64,000 nt of DNA, from the NCBI GenBank assembly GCA_963513935.1, contig OY740772.1:100087340-100151339 (forward strand). Direction: 5' to 3'. The notes below the pieces were generated by a model, which saw only the letters and a program-made list of their open reading frames with translations, ran no database searches and was not told the origin of the DNA. This document shows, in pieces, positions 59,545 through 64,000 of the stretch (position 1 is its first letter; each line of letters starts with the position of its first letter). The translations under genes were made by a program, and so were the position numbers. Source of the stretch: Aphrophora alni. Lineage: Eukaryota; Arthropoda; Insecta; Hemiptera; Aphrophoridae.

Positions 59545-59695
59545 TCCTTAAAGGCGAAAACCTCTCAGTCATCACCGCTTTATAAGATAAAATAATGACC
59601 TCTAACTCTTGAGTAGTATTAGGGTCGAAAAAGAACAAGAGTTGGTTGAAAGAGATGTGATAGGAAAGATGAATGAGAGGGTTCTAATATGTTAA
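59545..59695 (+). repeat. SINE-like repeat C, forward copy
   Basis: GGCGAAAACCTCTCAGTCAT, GGGTCGAAAAAGAACAAGAG and TGATAGGAAAGATGAATGAG match the 47.88-kb copy. Confidence 0.6.
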
Positions 59696-59952
59696 AGCTT
59701 CAGTTCGGTTGCCAAACCCGGTACTCAGTATAGTAAACCCCACTACCGGACTGATAATTGTAAAACCAAAAATATTAATACAAATAAGACCTCAGACAAA
59801 GAGATTTTTTCTATTATTTCTTCAAGTCTTCTATTTTTAGCTTTACCTCTAATATGTAAATATGTTTGTAAAAAATATACACACAAATAAATTTATAGCA
59901 TATATGAATATGAGTAACAGAATAAAATTCAATTAATAAAGTGATTGTTATA

Positions 59953-59976
59953 AGGTTAGGTTAGGTTAGGTTAGCC
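59953..59976 (+). repeat. Short (TTAGG)4-like tract
   Basis: AGGTTAGGTTAGGTTAGGTT is the insect telomere unit in register. Shorter ones occur at about 38.60 and 62.29 kb. Too short to indicate a telomere. Confidence 0.7.
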
Positions 59977-60179
59977 AGTAAATAATACAAGTAGACAATC
60001 CGGATGAACTCACAGCTAATTTCAGTGAATCGGAAATGAGATTCACTGTAATTTAATTTATTTACTACTCCTTAACTATCATAGATTGCCTGGGCCCCAC
60101 GTTTTCTCTCTCCAAGTATTCCAAATATATCCATAGCCACTAACAATCCTCCCTCAAAATTGTAGAAGGGTCATGAAAA

Positions 60180-60350
60180 ATTATTTTATACTTTTTAGTC
60201 CGTTTTAAAAACGTGGTATGTTAAAATTTTTTTGTTTGATTTATTATTTTCTGTTTTTTAGTCTTATGTCTTGGTGAAAGATAATATATATATATATATA
60301 TATTTGATTTATTATTATACTTTTCAGTTCGTTTTAAAAACGTGGTATGT

Positions 60351-60408
<58 letters not shown>

Positions 60409-60740
60409 TTTGATTTATTATTAATCCAATAACTCTCGCAAGTCATGAAAAATTTGCCTCATCCTACTTCAATATTCCGGTTACCATTCAAAAGCGATAA
60501 CGCTGTTAAAAAATCTATATCTCATTGGCCAATTTTCATTTGTTTACATAACTATTGTTTAAACAAATGTAGAGACAAGAAACCAACTGAATATTGTATT
60601 GTCATCCAATTCTGACATATGTTCAAAATTTCAGCTCTCTAGCTTATCCGCAAGTTAGTTTAAACTCGATTGCAAAATTCCACCCGGACAGACTGACAGA
60701 TATGACGGAAACCGAACTAATAAAAACGTGGTAAAAATCA
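60180..60740. repeat. Repeat-rich block around AAAAACGTGG words
   Basis: CGTTTTAAAAACGTGGTATG TTAAA occurs at 60202 and 60331, each followed by TA-rich DNA and TTTGATTTATTATT. ACTAATAAAAACGTGGTAAA recurs near 60718. The segment 60430-60710 (TTCAAAATTTCAGCTCTCTAGC, CACCCGGACAGACTGACAGA) resembles a dispersed insect repeat, but has no second copy here. Confidence 0.5.
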
Positions 60741-60744
60741 TAAA

Positions 60745-63700
60745 AAGGACATATATATATATTTATACAAATTTGCTTTATTACAAGTAATGTTTTTACT
60801 ATAAAAAATCAACTTGGCTTTAAGCTCTACCAAAAAACTGCATCAAGTATGTTAAGGACCATCCACTCATATATTTAATATGGCGAGTCTTTCACTCGTC
60901 AACTCCATACCATGAAGAGTACAAATTTTTTAAATCAAGGTGTTGCATCTAATGTATTTGGAATTGTATGACTAATCGGCTTAATTATGTTTTATAATAC
61001 CACTTTAATTTAGGATGGATTGGCTGTATTTTTTACTTTCTCATATGTACATAAAACAGTATAATGAAAATTATGCGATGAGTTAAAAAATTGAGGTTGA
61101 GTTTTTAAAGATATATCGTTTTAAGGTTTCTTTGTAGGACAACTACAGAGCTGTCATTTATCAACAAATAGTTTTGTTTCCTTAGTAATTCAATCTATGA
61201 ATGTTTTGCGTTTTTATCTATCCATGAATTCTGGGTTCAAAATAGTAAAATTCAATAAGGATTAATTTATGGATACAAGTTGAATTTTTTTTATTAGATT
61301 GGATAAAATATGTTATAGTCTTACAAATAATAATACACATATTGTACACTTAATAAACTGATATCAGTTGTTATTTTATGAAGTATTTAAATTATTGAAG
61401 GTAAATTATTTTTATTTCAAATGATTTTACTCACTAGACCCATGGAAGACCTGTCATCAATTAATTTCTGTCCATGTTTCCTGGCCAAAAATCGAATTTG
61501 TTTTCGAATTTTATATAACGTGAACATATACATTGCACCTTATATTTTCAAAGAACGGAATGAAACTAACAGTCAAATGACATTGTACCTCCGATAAGAC
61601 TTCAAAAGGCAGTTAGTTTTTGATAAGATTAATGTCGCACTGTTGTTGAAATAAGATTTTAATAAACAAATATTTTGATATTTTTGTTCTTTAACTTTTT
61701 CACTACCGGTATATCTGAATGCAATACTTTTTTTTTTAGCATGTATTACATAATTAATCGTTTATGCTCTAGTTTTGTAGTTAATAGTTGTGTTATTTAG
61801 TTATTATAATTAAAAATGTTCCATGAGTGCAGCTTTACCATAATTATACAACAATGTTTTCAGCTGTTATAAATTTATTAGTTTATTTTGAGGTTATGTT
61901 AACATCATTGATAAAAAGAATACTCAGAACGTCTGTGGAAACGCCAGCTAGCTTAGGAAAAAAATACTTTATTTAAAAATAATTCTTCCTTCATAAGTCT
62001 ATTTTATTTATTTTAAGTACCGTAATTTGAGACACATTTTTTTGACTTCATAACACTATCACAGATTTCTGAAATGATTAAATTTATAGTTATATGTATT
62101 TTATAGTATAGTTTTTAACAATATATCTGCCAATAGTCATATTTCAGACAGTTAATACCCCTTTCTTAACAGCCAATCATCTCACCGGAGACCGTCTAGC
62201 AAGCTTAGTTTAGTTTGCAAAGTGTTAGTATCACCTCATAGATTATTTACATATCTTTTTTTTTGGTTACTACGTAAAGGTTAATAGGTTAGGTTAGATT
62301 ATATAAAATCAAGTGGGAATGTTAGTACAGAACTACTTCGTCTGTGTACATATGTATGAATGTAAATATTTTTGTTTCTTTTATAGTCTTAGATTTTCTT
62401 AAAAGAGTTCAATTTTATTTATAAAAAAATAGTTAATTTTTTTTTCAGTGCAGGGTGTTTAATTTGTAGACCTGTGTTTGTCTACAACATTTAAAGGATA
62501 TTGTGGACAGGGATACACAGCAATCACTTTTCAGCTATAGCTAACAATAACAACAACTGAATTATACAAAATATTAGGCAGGACTACAAACTTGTAAAAT
62601 ATATTATAATGCAGTGATTCTATCTCATATGGGGATACAGAGGAATGAGTCTACTAATGAAGTGAAGGGACAAAAAATCATAATAAACAAAAAAAAAAAA
62701 TCTCACTCTAAGTAAAAATGAAAAACTCTAAAACATTACACCAGAAGTTCATAGATACAAAAGAAAACAAATTGAAGAATAAACCACATAATCCATTTGA
62801 GTTATTTAGGTTAAATAAAGCACCCCCCAAGAAAAATATCGATAACTAACTACGGTGCATGACTGTATCGTCCGACATTTCAATAAAATAATTATGTATG
62901 CGATTCATAAAATCACCATATATTTAAACACTCTACAAAGTTTTATAATTAACAAGAGAATTATATTTATTAAACTTTATATATTTGAAACAAATCTTAG
63001 ACGTTTAATGTCATTTAACTTAAATTTAAATTTAAAATCTTAAATTAAAAAATGTAATATATTAAATATGACTTATTATTAGCATTATTATTTACTTTAA
63101 AGATATACTATATTTTACTTATTAAACTATATTTTAATAATATAAAAATAATTATATGTATATTGTTACAAATATTTTGTTTAATTTTTATAAATTTATA
63201 TTCGCGATATTTGTAAAATATTTCACGGTATATTTTATCATTACATTTTCCCAATAAACTGTAATCATGAAATAAAAATCGATGGTTTCTTATTGGCTGT
63301 AGATGAAATCCTACAAACTTACATCTAATGCATTTGGATGTGTGAAAAGCATATTCACCGTAACCATTTAAATATTTGTCAACTATCTCACAATAGTTGT
63401 GTAGTTTCTAGGAGCTAAAATCAGATCTCTTAACTGCTTCAGGGAACTTGCTGTAATGATCATTCCTGGGAGTGTAAAAAAAGCTAGAATACAATAATTA
63501 CATTTAATGATTTTTTTTATTAGTCAACAACTCACAATTCATAGGTATCATTAGGCCTTAAATAATTGTCCATTCACTTCATAGCCATTTGCTCATTAAT
63601 TAAATAATTTTAAATTGTAAATATAAATTATCCAACTAAAATATTCACGTCATTAAAGAATCATTATTACGAAATTGTATCCATCCCAATTTTATCTTTT

Positions 63701-64000
63701 ACATGTGTATATTTGTGTAATGAAACAATATTTGTCAAATGAGAAGGATAATTTATGATTATATCAGTTGTATGGACGTGACAAAATGGATAGTCAGAAC
63801 ACTCTGTTTTAACTAGAAAAGAATTAACATTTTAATGTTGTTTTAAATATTTTATTAAAAGAAATTACATCTACCAAAGTGTTTAATATTAAATTTTGTA
63901 CAATTTAGAAAACAACCCGTCGTATGTATCTTGAGATTGCCATACCACACATAGCTCGTACTGTGTCAACTTAAAACCTTAATATGGTACAAGAAATTAC
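60745..64000. other. No recognisable feature
   Basis: AT-rich sequence; a plus-strand frame of about 60 codons at 62855 is AT-composition noise (Ile/Lys/Asn/Phe-rich). No exon with splice support was found. Confidence 0.5.

Noticed and set aside
59953..59976. Interstitial telomere
   Set aside because: Only about four TTAGG units; such short tracts are common in insect DNA.
1..64000. CRISPR arrays, operons or bacterial features
   Set aside because: Spliced gene, transposon content and lack of dense coding show a eukaryotic nuclear sequence; repeats found are not spaced like CRISPR.

Overview
This is an AT-rich, intron- and transposon-dense piece of a eukaryotic nuclear genome, almost certainly from an arthropod and probably a large-genome insect. 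The mix of mobile elements supports this: mariner-like, Tigger/pogo, piggyBac, hAT, jockey-type LINE and Penelope-like elements, plus short (TTAGG)n tracts. The order cannot be fixed from sequence alone; a hemipteran would fit.

The only well supported host gene is on the minus strand. Ten exons between 42809 and 594 join in phase with GT..AG borders into the first ~633 codons of the Ral GTPase-activating protein beta subunit (RALGAPB), the non-catalytic partner of RalGAP alpha. The start codon is at 42789-42791. The C-terminal ~60% lies left of position 1. The 5' untranslated exon was not found. Introns are up to 13 kb and hold most of the repeats.

Region by region. 1-4.7 kb: exons 10 to 8, a 420-bp hairpin with hammerhead-like arms, and a 650-bp hairpin element. 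4.7-21 kb (introns 7 and 6): exon 7, a short inverted-repeat element, a degenerate mariner-like transposon (11.6-13.5 kb) with a Tigger-type element inserted in it, and a palindrome made of two tRNA-like sequences. 21-33 kb: exons 6 to 3, a TTAA-flanked piggyBac-type element, and mariner and LINE scraps. 33-43 kb: a second Tigger-type copy, a possible LTR, a degraded LTR-retrotransposon integrase, exons 2 and 1, and a hAT-type element. 43-47 kb: a broken piggyBac transposase and a 2.5-kb cluster of overlapping inverted repeats. 50.5-51.2 kb: the end of a Penelope-like protein between inverted terminal repeats. 51.6 kb: a possible plus-strand promoter and first exon. 52.1-56.2 kb: a mariner-like relic split by a chain of three LINE 3' ends, the whole chain flanked by one 15-bp target duplication. 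56.4-57.6 kb: a 126-bp satellite array. 57.6-64 kb: mostly featureless AT-rich DNA with one dispersed repeat copy.

The most unusual items are the inverted tRNA-like palindrome family, the hairpin elements with hammerhead-ribozyme-like motifs (one physically linked to a Penelope protein end), and the composite LINE insertion. I did not find a clear new multi-gene system.
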